Part shown: positions 47,972-58,340 of the stretch, one piece after another
Position numbering within the stretch: the stretch's first letter is position 1
Layout: the number at the start of each line of letters is the position of its first letter
Assembly: GCA_009746045.1 (NCBI GenBank)
Contig: RPFO01000188.1
Location: 2,146,874 to 2,210,873 of the forward strand
DNA length: 64,000 nt
Direction of reading: 5' to 3'
DNA from: Mesostigma viride
Taxonomy: Eukaryota > Streptophyta > Mesostigmatophyceae > Mesostigmatales > Mesostigmataceae
Made by a program: the position numbers and the translations under genes
The notes under the pieces: generated by a model
The model's database searches: none
What the model saw: the letters and a program-made list of their open reading frames with translations, nothing else
Told to the model about the DNA's origin: nothing

Positions 47972-48810
47972 TACTTTTTCCACCACGACCGACAAGTCCT
48001 GCATGGAGCGCGTGCGCGCGCCGGTGGGCGATGTGATAAAGCGAGCCATGAAGAAGCGAGCGGTGATCGACACATGCGGTCATGAAGAGCTCGTTTGTAG
48101 GACGCTGAATCAACAGCAGGCGTTGCTCTTCCAGACCACCCTCCGCGAGAAGTGGGGTAACAGGAACATTTCTCAGGTGCCTTGAAGGCCTGGGTCATAC
48201 ATCAAGGTGCCCACCATGCGCTCCATGAGCAGCGCTTGGCCTGCAAGCGTGCGGGCAAAGTTCGAAGTCGACGGGCCAGACTCTCACACAATGCGTGTAA
48301 GAGGGTGCTGTTCCCTTTGCATGGTCTTTGTTCAAACTTTTTTCAGATGTAATACGGTTCGCTGTGATAGCTAGGCTGCCAATGGAAATTTCACACTGAA
48401 TGTCTCATATATTGCATGGTTGCCATCGTTTTCCAGGCAACATGGGACGGGCTGGAGGCCGAGGATGCAGCGAGCCTCATGGAGATGATGGGCCGCCGGT
48501 GGTGGGTGCTCCTTTGGGGTGGCGATGGAAGCTTGGAGTGCACCGGGGCTGTGACAATCCTATTCAAGCCATTCCAGGAGCCGAACTTTTTCAAGTAAGT
48601 CATGGCCTTCCAAGTCAGTACGTCCCTCTTATGTGATGAAAGGACACACGACACCCATGCTAGTAGACCATGATATGACGCATTGGGCCTGACATAAAAT
48701 GGATTAAACTTAGAGGAGATATTGCCAATAGCTACCAGTTCATTGTGAGAATTGTTGGTTGCACAATGTTGCCAGTGATAGTTATGAAAGCCCCCCCCAC
48801 CCGCCCGCCG

Positions 48811-48898
<88 letters not shown>

Positions 48899-50822
48899 CC
48901 ACCCACCCACCCGCACGCACGCATCCCGCCTGCCCGCCCCCCCCCCCACACACACACCTAGCCACCCACCCACCCGCCCGCCCGCCCGCCCGCCCACCCA
49001 CCCACCCGCCTGCCCGCCCACCCACCCACACGCCCGCCCACCCACCCACACGCACGCCCACCCACGCCTGCCCGCCCCCCCACACACACACCTGGCCACC
49101 CACCCACCCGTCGCCCGCCCGCCCGCCCACCCACCCGCCTGCCCGCCCCCACCCACCCACCCACCCACCCACCCACCCGCCCGCCCGCCCGCCCGCCCGC
49201 CCGCCGCCCGCCCGCCCGCCCACCCGCCCGCCCGCCCGCCCGCCCGCCGCCCGCCCGCCCGCCGCCCGCCCGCCCGCCCGCCCGCCCGCCCGCCCGCCCG
49301 CCCGCCCGCCCGCCCGCCCGCCCGCCCGCCCGCCCGCGCGCCCGCCCGCCCGCCCGCCTGCCCGCCCGCCCGCCCGCCCGCCCGCCCGCCCGCCCGCCCG
49401 CCCATCCACCCGCCTGCCCGCCCACCCACCCACCCGCCCACCCACCCACCCACCCGCCCGCCCGCCCGCCCGCCCGCCCGCCCGCCCACCCGCCCACCCA
49501 CTCACCCACCCACACGCCCACACGCCTGCCCGCCCACCAACCCACCCGCCCGCCCACACACCCACCCGCACGCACGCACACACACGCGTGCCCGCCCCCC
49601 CACACACACACCTAGCCACTCACCCCCCCACCCGCCTGCCCGCCCACCCACCCACCCGCACGCACGCCCACCCACCCACCCACCCGCACACACACACACG
49701 CACGCACGCACGCATGCACACACACGCCTGCCCGCCCCCCCACACACACACCTGGCCACCCACCCACCCGTCGCCCGCCCGCCCGCCCACCCACCCGCCT
49801 GCCCGCCCCCACCCACCCACCCACCCACCCACCCACCCGCCCGCCCGCCCGCCCGCCCGCCCGCCCGCCCGCCCGCCCGCCCACCCGCCCCCCGCCCGCC
49901 CGCCCGCCCGCCGCCCGCCCGCCCGCCCGCCCGCCCGCCCGCCCGCCCGCCCGCCCGCCCGCCCGCCCGCCCGCCCGCCCGCCCGCCCGCCCGCCCGCGC
50001 GCCCGCCCGCCCGCCCGCCTGCCCGCCGCCCGCCCGCCCGCCCGCCCGCCCGCCCATCCACCCGCCTGCCCGCCCACCCACCCACCCGCCCACCCACCCA
50101 CCCACCCGCCCGCCCGCCCGCCCGCCCGCCCGCCCGCCCGCCCACCCACCCGCCCACCCACTCACCCACCCACACGCCCACACGCCTGCCCGCCCACCAA
50201 CCCACCCGCCCGCCCACACACCCACCCGCACGCACGCACACACACGCGTGCCCGCCCCCCCCCACACACACCTAGCCACTCACCCCCCCACCCGCCTGCC
50301 CGCCCACCCACCCACCCGCACGCACGCCCACCCACCCACCCACCCGCACACACACACACGCACGCACGCACATGCACACACACGCCTGCCCGCCCCCCAC
50401 ACACACACACCTAGCCACCCACCCAACCAACCAACCAACCAATCAACCAACCAACCAACCAACCAAGCACCCCGGGCAGGCGTGGTGGCTACTGGATGCT
50501 GATATGGCGGCTTGGGCCTAACATAAAATGGATTACACTTGGAGGATATATTGCCAATAGCTACCAGTTAGTTGAGAGAATCGTTGGTTGTACTAGCTGC
50601 CCCTGCCATGTTGGTCGGTATGCATGTATAACCCTTGGTTCCTCATGAAGGTTGACCAACCGCAAATGTTGTACTTGTTTGATTTTTTAATGAATGTTGC
50701 CAACTGCCTTCCTTTCCAGGATCAAGGTGGAAGGCATGACTACTTGGAATGCGACTGGCCACGTCCAATGGGAAACGAAGGCAAAGAAGAGTCGCCATGA
50801 CCCGTGTTGGTCCGTACGGTAG
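47972..50822 (+). CDS. Multi-exon gene of unknown function, interrupted at its C-terminus by a hAT element
   Basis: Three exons have good splice sites: 47972-48296 (acceptor GCTTGCAG; donor CGT|GTAAGA), 48437-48594 (TTTTCCAG; CAA|GTAAGT) and 50720-50822 (TTTCCAG). Phases agree: 0 at the first junction, and AA|G at the second. Encoded stretches include RAPVGDVIKRAMKKRAVIDT, KFEVDGPDSHTMR, then TWDGLEAEDAASLMEMMGRR and GAVTILFKPFQEPNFFKIKV. No family recognised. Exon 1 has one in-frame TGA (48183-48185) followed by 37 open codons to the donor, so it is either a nonsense mutation, an indel problem or an unrecognised intron. The stop used now (50820-50822) lies inside the hAT element. Upstream exons are missing. 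Confidence 0.5.
48685..50598. repeat. Direct repeats of about 86 bp flanking the simple-sequence block
   Basis: 48685-48770 and 50513-50598 share GGGCCT(G/A)ACATAAAATGG, ATATTGCCAATAGCTACCAG and GAAT(T/C)GTTGGTTG with about ten differences. The simple-repeat block lies between them. Confidence 0.85.
48812..50465. repeat. 1.65-kb simple-sequence block in an intron: (CA)n, CCCA, CCCG, CCAA
   Basis: Starts with (CA)n at 48812-48894, then CCCA/CCCG/CGCA mixtures, ends with (CCAA)n at about 50424-50465. A higher-order unit of about 660 bp is repeated: 49078-49737 and 49738-50397 carry the same order of sub-blocks (ACACACCTGGCCACC, CCGTCGCCCGC, long CCCG, ACACGCGTGCCCG). The frames across it are artefacts. 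It lies in the 2.1-kb intron between exons 48594 and 50720. Confidence 0.93.
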
Positions 50823-52337
50823 TACGGGGTACTCGGTAAAACCCTTGCGTACTGTAAAAATTCGGGTATTTTTGCGAGGGGTCAAAAATACGCGAAAAAA
50901 TACGCAATACGGCAATACGGTTATTTTTGAAATTGTGGTAAAAAAGTACGGGGTATTATTGAGGCCAAGGCTTAAAGTACGGGGTATTCTAAGGATGTGT
51001 GGCCCTGCAGCCAACAAATGTTACTATGTACTATGCTCTCTGCTATTCATTGAGCATAATGGCAGTGACTTGCCACCTGCCACACTTAGATCGACATTGC
51101 AATACATCCTTCAAGTACATTTGTATATTGTGGACATGCAAACTATTGACCATCTAACACCGGTCTCTTTTATTACAATGCATTGACAACATAATACATG
51201 ATTGAATGGTATAATGCACCCAGAGCTCTGGCAGCCTCGATGCAGAGGATGTCATAGCACTATAGATGGCAGCTTCGCCGCAAAATGACAACAAGTGCAT
51301 GCCACGAATCCCTAAAAAATAAAATCATTGGCAATGAACCTAGAATTGACCTTCACTGCTGCGGCAGGTCCATACTTTGCCACTGCCGCGATCATGTTCT
51401 TGTACGAGGCGCCGTGAAACGGAATGCCATTCTCGTAAAAGAAAGAGGCCTGGGCAAGGCGGACTTCGTGGAGTTGCGCATTGGAAAAGCACTGTGGAAT
51501 CGTCTTCTGCACTGCCTTGCCAGAGCCACAAGGGCCAGCACCCGGGGCAGCGGCAGGCAGAAGGGCCTTGGCAACGCGGGCACCGAGCACTGCCTTTTGC
51601 TCCTTCTTTTCCAACCGGGCTGCCTCAGCCGCCTGAAGCCTCCCGATAAGGCCTTCTACATTCCTAGACTGCTGGCAAAATGTGGCTCCCTTGTTGGGGA
51701 TGTGGTCGACATGGCCGACAGCGCGATCGATCCTTGCTAAAGTTGCCAGGCCTGCCGAACTTGTAATCGCACAGCTTGCACGCCTGGCCACCTCTGGCCG
51801 ACTACCACGTCTTCCCCACTCACGGTCTTTTCCACCTCGTCAATCAGGTGGAGGTATTGATACTCCTCTCCCCTTTTGACGACTGGAACTCTAGGCATGG
51901 TCGCCTCTTTTAGGATTGCCTGGCGCACAATACATGAACCGTCGCACCCGGCACCCTCTATTTGCTTTAATTGCGTCTTCACTCTTCTGCATCTTTCTGG
52001 AAGTGCACCCGTCCCTAAACCTTATGATTCTGCCAGGCTGTCCCCTAACAGCTTTTCTCCCGCGCAATATAAAATCCCGTCAAAGCATGTAAAAAGGCAC
52101 ACCGTCACGCGCGTACTAGCAAGTAGCTATAGATGCACTCGCTGCAATTTCAGCAATTTCAGCACCACCGACAGGTTCCTGGGCCTCTCCCCACCGCGTG
52201 ACACGTCCGCGACCTCCAAAATTGGCTAAGTCCAAAGTGAAAAACAGTGAAAATCGTACGGCGTACGCGGTCGAAAGCGTCAGTACCGTGGAATACGGCG
52301 TATTTTCATACCCGAGGTGCCGTACGAACCAACACGA
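50802..52337 (-). mobile_element. 1.54-kb hAT-family transposon, deletion derivative
   Basis: The 8-bp duplication GCCATGAC flanks the element (50794-50801 and 52338-52345), the hAT signature. Termini are CCGTGTTGGTCCGTACGG and, inverted, TCGTGTTGGTTCGTACGG (16 of 18). Near both ends TACGG words are frequent (for example TACGGGGTA, AATACGGCAATACGG), as expected for hAT subterminal transposase-binding repeats. The inside has a transposase N-terminal fragment on the minus strand but no catalytic core, so it is non-autonomous. Confidence 0.88.
51312..51860 (-). pseudogene. hAT transposase N-terminal fragment: frameshifted BED finger plus start of the core
   Basis: In one frame RGGQACKLCDYKFGRPGN (around 51800-51750) gives the CX2C half of a BED zinc finger. 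In the frame of the 159-codon ORF (51791-51312) VGHVDHIPNKGATFCQQ supplies the H...C half, so a frameshift splits the finger. Downstream, CFSNAQLHEVRLAQASFFYE then GIPFHGASYKNMIAAVAKYG is the conserved N-terminal hAT segment. The RNase-H-like catalytic domain and the dimerisation domain are missing. BED fingers bind transposon ends; this copy cannot be functional as it stands. Confidence 0.75.
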
Positions 52338-52345
52338 GCCATGAC

Positions 52346-53578
52346 TAAGCTTAGCTCTAGGTTCAGCGTGGACAACGGCCCTTCGAGGAATTAATTGAAT
52401 CACCTCAGAGGGGGCAATACAACCCCCCCATGTTACGTCGCACAACAATCTGCCACAGTTACGGACGTAAATTAGGATTCGTGCACGCAGGAGCCAAATG
52501 CACTACCAATGCTTGAGTAGTAGCCTCGCTATCTGGCAGGTCGGGCGGAACTGCAGCCGGAGCTGCAGGCGAATTTTCTTGGCTCATCGCAGCCGCCAGG
52601 CTGCGTTGCGCAGTAGTCGAGCGTTTGCTCGTCATAATATTGCGTTTTAGTTTCGGAAAAATATATCAGCGTGTGCGTCTTAGAAAGACGAAGCGATAGA
52701 GATATTCACGGCCGAATTCGGTGCCCAAACGTGAAAGTTATGAGCTCCGCCGTCAGCCATGGCTACCTCGTGGCTCGTGGCTCGTGATAATTTCAATGCA
52801 CAAGGTTACACATTTCCATCGCCATTCATATTCATAATCCTGAACCACAATGGTCCGAGACCCGCGAAAAACGGATTTCTAATTCCGTCACCAAATTGGC
52901 GCGAGATCCCGAAAATCTGGTGTGCGGGATGGTGCCGACGAGGCCAAAAGTCACGCAGCACCCATGGCGGCCGTGAAAATCCTAGTGGCGGTTTTGAGAT
53001 CACATTAAGGAAAGCGAATGCATGGTAAGCCGTCATAACTCATCTACTTCACGTACATATTTTTTTATCCTCAAGAAATCGGCCCATTTTCCCGGGGAAA
53101 CAGGAAATAGGCGGGCAATTTCGCGGGCTCGGGTCAGGTCCGCTGCATTTTTCAGCGGACCCCCGAAAAGTCGCACCGGAAACTTATCGAACATGGCGAT
53201 GAGTTAGCTCGAGGTAAGCCGCTTGCACGATTCTGTGACTAATTCAAAAAATTTTGACCGAAAAACTTTTTGTGAAAATGACTGCCATTGTAAATGCCGC
53301 GCCACCGCAGCAATTGGAGGTGCCTGGAGGGTACGTGCGGGGCTGATAATGGCAACGCACGTAAAAATATGCCACTTCTTTGTTTCTTTCATTTTTGTCA
53401 TCCCATTTGCGCAGGGCGCTTAAATACCTTCTAGAGCGAGGCCCAGCCTGATTTTTCGTTGGCTCTGTAGTGTAGACCTGCGCGCATCACTGAATATCAC
53501 AGCTGCGATCGTTGCGGAATGACTGAGTATGAATATATACTATTACGTCATATATATATTATTAGTATGAATATATAC
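52346..53578. other. Unassigned; one small minus-strand ORF
   Basis: A 58-codon minus frame with ATG (52635-52459) reads MTSKRSTTAQRSLAAAMSQE and is Ala/Pro-rich; it could be a first exon but has no support. Just before the LTR a 24-bp AT-rich segment (AGTATGAATATATACT...ACGTC) is duplicated (about 53525 and 53564), the second copy running into the LTR start. Confidence 0.4.
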
Positions 53579-54161
53579 TGTTACGTCCCGGCCCTTTTGG
53601 TTGGACGTAACAATGGAATAAATTACGAAGGCCGTGTGGCCATTGTACTGGGTTTTATGATTACTGACTATTGTGTGAATTGGACTAGTTATTTAGGTCC
53701 TAGGTTGACTTTTTAGGGGCCGGTGCCGTGGCGCCGCGCCAGTTCTGGGACTGTCTATAGTTCTAGGCGTGGATCCTGTAGTTGGGGGTCGATGTCGGCC
53801 CGGATCCTACGCGGCATGAGTGACTTGGATTGTCCAATGGGATTGGGCGTTGTATCTGCGCCGCAACCAACCTAGGTTAAATTACTCCGAGGACGAGAGT
53901 CTCGTCCTCTTGGTTTGATGAATGATAAGTGCGAATACGCCTACACATTGAGCCCGGGGCAATTATCCATTTGTAATTGGTCTTGCTAGCCATTATAAGT
54001 GTGTACGATTAGCTTGGCATCAAGTCGTGATGCCAGATATCTCACGACTCACGTCGTGAAGCGCAACCTACATTAGGCCATCTTGAATTATTCCTAATTC
54101 CGGCAAGGTAGATCTTTCGCTACGTAGCTCAGGCTAGGAGTGTCTGGGCTGGGACGTAACA
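53579..54161 (+). repeat. 5' LTR of the Gypsy-like element
   Basis: 583 bp, with perfect 11-bp inverted termini TGTTACGTCCC / GGGACGTAACA. Contains GAGGACGAGAGTCTCGTCCTC, a perfect palindrome near 53889, and CGTGATGCC...CTCACGACTCACGTCGTGA-type inverted words near 54029-54060. Confidence 0.8.
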
Positions 54162-54162
54162 C

Positions 54163-54175
54163 TGGTTATCGGAGG
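54163..54175 (+). promoter_or_regulatory. Putative primer-binding site
   Basis: TGGTTATCGGAGG starts one base after the LTR. It resembles the initiator-Met type TGGTATC.GAG with one extra T. Position fits; the tRNA is uncertain. Confidence 0.5.
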
Positions 54176-54930
54176 AAATGTGCTGGAAAGGTTAGCTAAC
54201 TCTCGCGGAGAGGGTTAGTAAGACCAATTAGGATACCAAGACGGAGCTTGGCGTAGGTAGAGGTTCCGGAATTCAACGATTGCTGACAGGTCGGCGGCCA
54301 GCCCGTAAAGGGATTCAACGACGACCTAGGCAGCAAGCGGCCAGTCTGGGATACTCGGCGGGGCTAGCAATAGTCCTGTGGTGAGGTGCTGTCAACGATA
54401 GCGTTCAGCTCTCCTGTTTTCAACGACACCTAGTGGCGGCCAGGGCTTGCCTTCAACGACACCGCCGGGGTGGCGGCCAGCTCAGGAGGGATTAACGACA
54501 TCGACGATGGTACGTCCCCTAGTTAGAATGCTTTCTTTACAAGCTATGCCTGCGGAAGGCTAGCTGGCGAGCTCGCTTTCTCTCCGGGACCGCGCACGTA
54601 GGGGGTTATTGTTATACGTTGTACCCTCTATAGGTTGTAAATGTCGTTGGTGCCTATGGACGTCGCGGAGACGGACATCGTTGTTTGACCTGCAAGGGGG
54701 GCCGGGGTCGTGGGGGTGGATACCGTCTGGCTGTTGCCGACTGTGTTGACGGTGTTTACCTCCGTGTGCTTATTGTATAGCCCTTTGCCGCGGAAGGCTG
54801 GGGCGTGTGCTGTGTTAGACTCTGTGCCTCTCCCTCGTTTGTTTTGGGTAAAGGTCACTGCACTTAGAGGTAGCCTGGGATTCCCCCCTTTTTCTCCTGC
54901 TTGCAAGCTTCTGCCACCTTATGATGTAAC
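54176..54930 (+). promoter_or_regulatory. Leader with repeated TTCAACGAC and GCGGCCAG words
   Basis: Between 54270 and 54510 (T)CAACGA(C/T) or TTAACGAC occurs about seven times (near 54282, 54311, 54389, 54420, 54452, 54491) and GCGGCCAG four times (near 54293, 54337, 54434, 54471), usually alternating. No long frame. A structured RNA leader or packaging/translation signal is a possibility, by inference only. Confidence 0.4.
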
Positions 54931-55272
54931 ATGCCCAGACGCAACAGAATAAATAAGGGTGGACAGTCTGGATTTCCTTACTATGCAGTAGCTCATGACG
55001 GGGGTGAGGGTAGACCCGCCATATTCTATAGTTGGAAGACTTGCGAAGAGCACATTAAAGATAAGATATTGTCCCAAGGCTCTAGTGCTAAGTGGAAAGG
55101 GTTTGATAACATTACAGATGCAGATAGGTTTGTTAGGGAACACATGCCATTGCCTGAGGGGATGCACACCACGCGTGAATGCTCTAAGCCACCCACGCTC
55201 AGCAGTCGGGGGGAGGGGACAGCAGTTACAGTTACCTTCTCTCAGCTGACCATTGGCCCTAGCAAACAGTAG
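54931..55272 (+). CDS. Stand-alone RNase H1-type hybrid-binding domain protein, 113 aa
   Basis: MPRRNRINKGG is followed at residues 15-70 by the RNase H1 N-terminal (hybrid-binding) fold signature: FPYYAVAHDGGEGRPAIFYS then WKTCEEHIK, KWKGFDNITDADRFVRE. In RNase H1 this domain binds RNA/DNA hybrids and dsRNA; a related domain occurs in the caulimovirus translation activator family. Here it stands alone, without an RNase H catalytic domain, between the 5' LTR and gag, 132 bp upstream of the gag ATG. The frame is intact from ATG to TAG. Likely roles (hybrid binding during reverse transcription, or translational control of the downstream ORF) are inference. Confidence 0.75.
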   Translation: MPRRNRINKGGQSGFPYYAVAHDGGEGRPAIFYSWKTCEEHIKDKILSQGSSAKWKGFDNITDADRFVREHMPLPEGMHTTRECSKPPTLSSRGEGTAVTVTFSQLTIGPSKQ

Positions 55273-55404
55273 AGGAGACTATTACTAGGAAGTAGTACTA
55301 GGTTCTATATTTATAGATCTATAGCACGTGGTTGCTCTCTCTCCTTCTCTCTCTTTCGTCCTGGGGAGGTGTTGCCTGCAGTGTAAGGTACAGGTACGAG
55401 CACC

Positions 55405-55703
55405 ATGCCAACACGGTACCAAACAAGGAACGCCAGAGAGACAGAAGACGAGACTAGAGAAAGAGACTCAGATAATAGAGAGGTAGAACCGGTAGACAAC
55501 CACGAGCACGGTACAGAGGGGCTAGAGGTACCACTGCACGTCCAAGTAGGGACAGGTACAGGTGAGGTCATGGAGAGACCTGCGGAAGGCTTCCCACGAT
55601 CCAGAGACCAGAACCCTAGGTTCCCAGCGGATGGGGACAATCTAGACGCCTTAACAGGGCAGGAAGATGACAGGAGTGACCGAGAGATGCTACAAGGGGA
55701 CTC

Positions 55704-55750
<47 letters not shown>

Positions 55751-56819
55751 AGCAGCAGCAGCAGCAGCAACAGTCACCGCAGCAGCAACGGCAACAACAG
55801 CAACCCCGACCGCGGCAACAACAACCTCAGACGAGACCACCATGGCTACCACATAATCCTGAGCAGCAGGGAGACGAGAATGAAGATGTCCTGCACTACC
55901 GTTATCAGCAGCCAGTCACAGGGCGGCCATTGCATCCCTGGGCGGGGCGGGGGCGTCCCCAGGGACCTCCGCCGGGCCCCACCCACCGGGGCAGACGCAG
56001 GGTGTCCTTCGGCAGTACTTCCTTGTTACCCACGGCGCTATGGCATTCGGATGAGGATGGTGAGCCTCTAGGGGCAGATGGCGAGTTTGACGATCTGGAA
56101 GGGACTGGGGAGGTGGACGAGGATCCAGAGACACAGAGCCCGCCCGTTGGTACTCACATACCACGGGCCCGGCTAGGGGACGACAGAAGCAGCGTCACCG
56201 CCCGAGGCGCAGAGACTCATACGCCCGTCCCGCGTCCTGTACCCCAACCACAACGTCCACGGGCGCTGGACAGTAGCGTGGCCCCCTCGCCCGCGCCTGT
56301 TGGCAACCTTAATTTCAGCAGGGTGGCATTGGATGACCCGGGGTACGAACATCCCTCATCGGTACAGGTGCGGCGGACTCACGGTACGCCGTCCAGGTCC
56401 GGATCTCTCCCTCGGTCGCAGCCCCCCGCATTCGGCTCCATCTCCTACGTAGACGTCGGTGGGCCCATCTCCAGCGCGGTAAAGGCCCCACCGATGCCCA
56501 ATTTCAAGAATGTACCCAAGCTGCACGCGGATATGAAACCGCGAGAGGTCGACGAATGGGGACGCATGTGGCAACAGCAGTATACCATCTGGCGCAATCA
56601 CCACAGCTGGCAGCTGGCCACCTGTGATCTGATCCCGCACGTGGTTAACACCTGCATGGACCCCTCGGTGCATGGTGAGCATCTTGAACTGTGAGAGCAT
56701 CGCATCCCAGTCATACCCGCAAACCGTGGAGGAGCTGATGGACCGGGTGCGCCGCAAGTTGATACCCCCAGACGCGGAGCTCCACGAGCGAATCGCCTTC
56801 GGCAAGCTGCGCCAGGGGA
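55405..56819 (+). CDS. Gag of the Gypsy-like element, N-terminal part, frameshifted and interrupted
   Basis: Starts MPTRYQTRNARETEDETRER. An acidic, low-complexity N-terminus includes about 24 glutamines in a CAG/CAA run (55707-55773). From about residue 370 a Gag capsid-like region begins (PNFKNVPKLHADMKPREVDE). The frame ends at TGA 56692-56694. A +1 shift at about 56680 continues the capsid domain (TVEELMDRVRRKLIPP, ELHERIAFGKLRQGT) up to the insertion at 56820-56824. The frameshift could be a mutation or a sequencing indel. The rest of the domain is at 63717. Confidence 0.7.
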
Positions 56820-56824
56820 CCACC

Positions 56825-57313
56825 AGTTAGTCTCCATGCTTTGCTGTAGACTAAGTCTCAAAGGCATTGTGAATACAACGTATGAATAAGCCTTGTAAAC
56901 CTACGTTGGTATGTGAGTATAAATACCACGTGGGCTATGCAGATAGGAATGCTAGTCGAGTCGCATACGTTTCCCTAGATAGGTACTTTGGGTACTGAGG
57001 TACGTGACAGATGTCAGTACCCAGTATACGTAGTGTCCTGTCATTGGACGGTACTAGAGTATCCTAGATATAGGGACCGTACTGCATTGTGCATTGATCT
57101 GTGATCGCACGATGCAGTGACTAGACTGCTACCTGTCATCGTGCGGCCTCGGGCCAACGGTCTGCACCCAACGGTCACTGGCGGCGCAGCCATGCAGTGA
57201 GAGGAACGTTGATAAAGGGTAAACCTATTTTCTAATGAACCAAGCAATTCATTGCTCTCAGCACACTGTGTTCTCAAGCAATATACCACGTCGTTCATTC
57301 CCATTTACTAACT
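56825..57313 (+). repeat. 5' LTR of the nested element
   Basis: Compared with the 3' LTR it has an extra AT near 57069 and an extra ATGC-type 4 bp near 57192. It contains GTATAAATACC at 56917, a plausible TATA box. Confidence 0.88.
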
Positions 57314-57353
57314 TGAATTTTACAAACGCTCTTCAGCAACATCAAACTCAACA

Positions 57354-57857
57354 ATGGTTCAAACCGGCACTGGAAAAAAAAAGAAGAAAAGAAAAGAAAA
57401 AAAAAAAAAAAAGAAGAAACTATATCTTGGGGACGACGATGATGATCAGCGTCGTCCGCCAGACAACAGGGCACCGGCTGATGTCGGTGCGCCTGCATGC
57501 AATAACAACAAAACAAAAAGAAGACAAGGAAAAAGAAAAAGAAAACAAAAGAACAACAATGACAATACCAGCCAGGTGGAGGGTCCGGCTGCCCCCTCCC
57601 CTGTGCGCCAGCCGGTGGCGGAGCCGGTTCCCCTACGGGGCACCGAACAACCCTCTTCCCCGGCGGCTGCGACAGCAGCACCCACTGCTGGAGTAGCCAT
57701 GGCGACGGCAATGCGGCAGGAAAACAACCCCCCAGGAGGCACCGGCCCCGCGCCGGCCCCTGGGGCTTCCAGCGTAAGCAAGTCCGTTGCTTTCTTTCCT
57801 CATGCATGCTCTGATATAATGCTCAAGAGCGGTGGCTATCTTTTCAACATATCATAA
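57354..57857 (+). CDS. Lysine-rich ORF of the nested element, 167 aa
   Basis: Starts MVQTGTGKKKKKRKEKKKKK and contains an acidic DDDDD patch, a second basic tract (TKRRQGKRKRKQK) and an Ala/Pro-rich C-terminus. No domain recognised. The position right after the 5' LTR would suit a nucleic-acid-binding Gag-like protein, but the poly-A-rich tract alone can give such a frame by chance. Confidence 0.35.
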   Translation: MVQTGTGKKKKKRKEKKKKKKKLYLGDDDDDQRRPPDNRAPADVGAPACNNNKTKRRQGKRKRKQKNNNDNTSQVEGPAAPSPVRQPVAEPVPLRGTEQPSSPAAATAAPTAGVAMATAMRQENNPPGGTGPAPAPGASSVSKSVAFFPHACSDIMLKSGGYLFNIS

Positions 57858-58161
57858 CCAAACAGAAAGCTATCGCTGCAGCATGAGGAGCATAGAAACG
57901 CTCCAGCTGTTATGTGATAAAAGCACTCCTGGCCTATCCCCATCGCCGGCGGTGGGCGGCCTGGGCTGGACGGCATATGCAAACGAGACAAGTATCACCG
58001 TCCACCCCAACGTGAGTTATCTGAATGTCATGTCTTTTGAACGCAGATCTCCCCATTTTATTTGGGATGAGTGTAAGGGTATTGTTGCTTTCTTGGCAGC
58101 ACAGCCTCTACCCTCTAGGGAGACTGTTGATCCTCTCTATGTCAGGGCTGAGGGCCCTTAA
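57832..58161 (+). CDS. Unknown ORF of the nested element, 109 aa
   Basis: Overlaps the end of the Lys-rich ORF. Residues include TLQLLCDKSTPGLSPSPAVG and HFIWDECKGIVAFLAAQPLP. It looks like coding sequence, but I do not recognise a family. May be part of the Gag precursor broken by frameshift. Confidence 0.35.
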   Translation: MAIFSTYHNQTESYRCSMRSIETLQLLCDKSTPGLSPSPAVGGLGWTAYANETSITVHPNVSYLNVMSFERRSPHFIWDECKGIVAFLAAQPLPSRETVDPLYVRAEGP

Positions 58162-58340
58162 TCAAACCCACTGCTGTCAACTCCCTAGACATGGAGCTTG
58201 CCCAGCCGCCGCACATAATCAATAACGCATGCAGTAGTGGCAGAAGCCATTACCAAACGCATGTACTTGCGGGTAAAGACCTGGCTGGTGCTAACGCTCA
58301 AGCAGCACCGGGAGGCAATAACAAGAAACACTAACAGAAA

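Noticed and set aside
48157-48176. A 20-nt micro-intron (GTAACA...CTCAG) in the exon at 47972
   Set aside because: It would open another frame, but the next junctions fit the original frame better, and introns this short are not otherwise seen here.
48732-50502. Frames of 200-585 codons rich in Pro/Ala/His or Gly/Arg/Ala
   Set aside because: Translations of the CA/CCCA/CCCG block, which lies in an intron.
55616-55852. Minus-strand Val/Ala-rich frame
   Set aside because: Opposite strand of the CAG/CAA run in the outer Gag.
56682-56719. A 36-nt micro-intron in the outer Gag (GTGAGC...CCCAG)
   Set aside because: Removing it does not restore the downstream frame; a one-base shift at about 56680 does.
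57352-57372. TGGTTCAAACCGGCACTGG as primer-binding site of the nested element
   Set aside because: It is about 40 bp from the LTR and resembles a tRNA T-arm more than an acceptor end.
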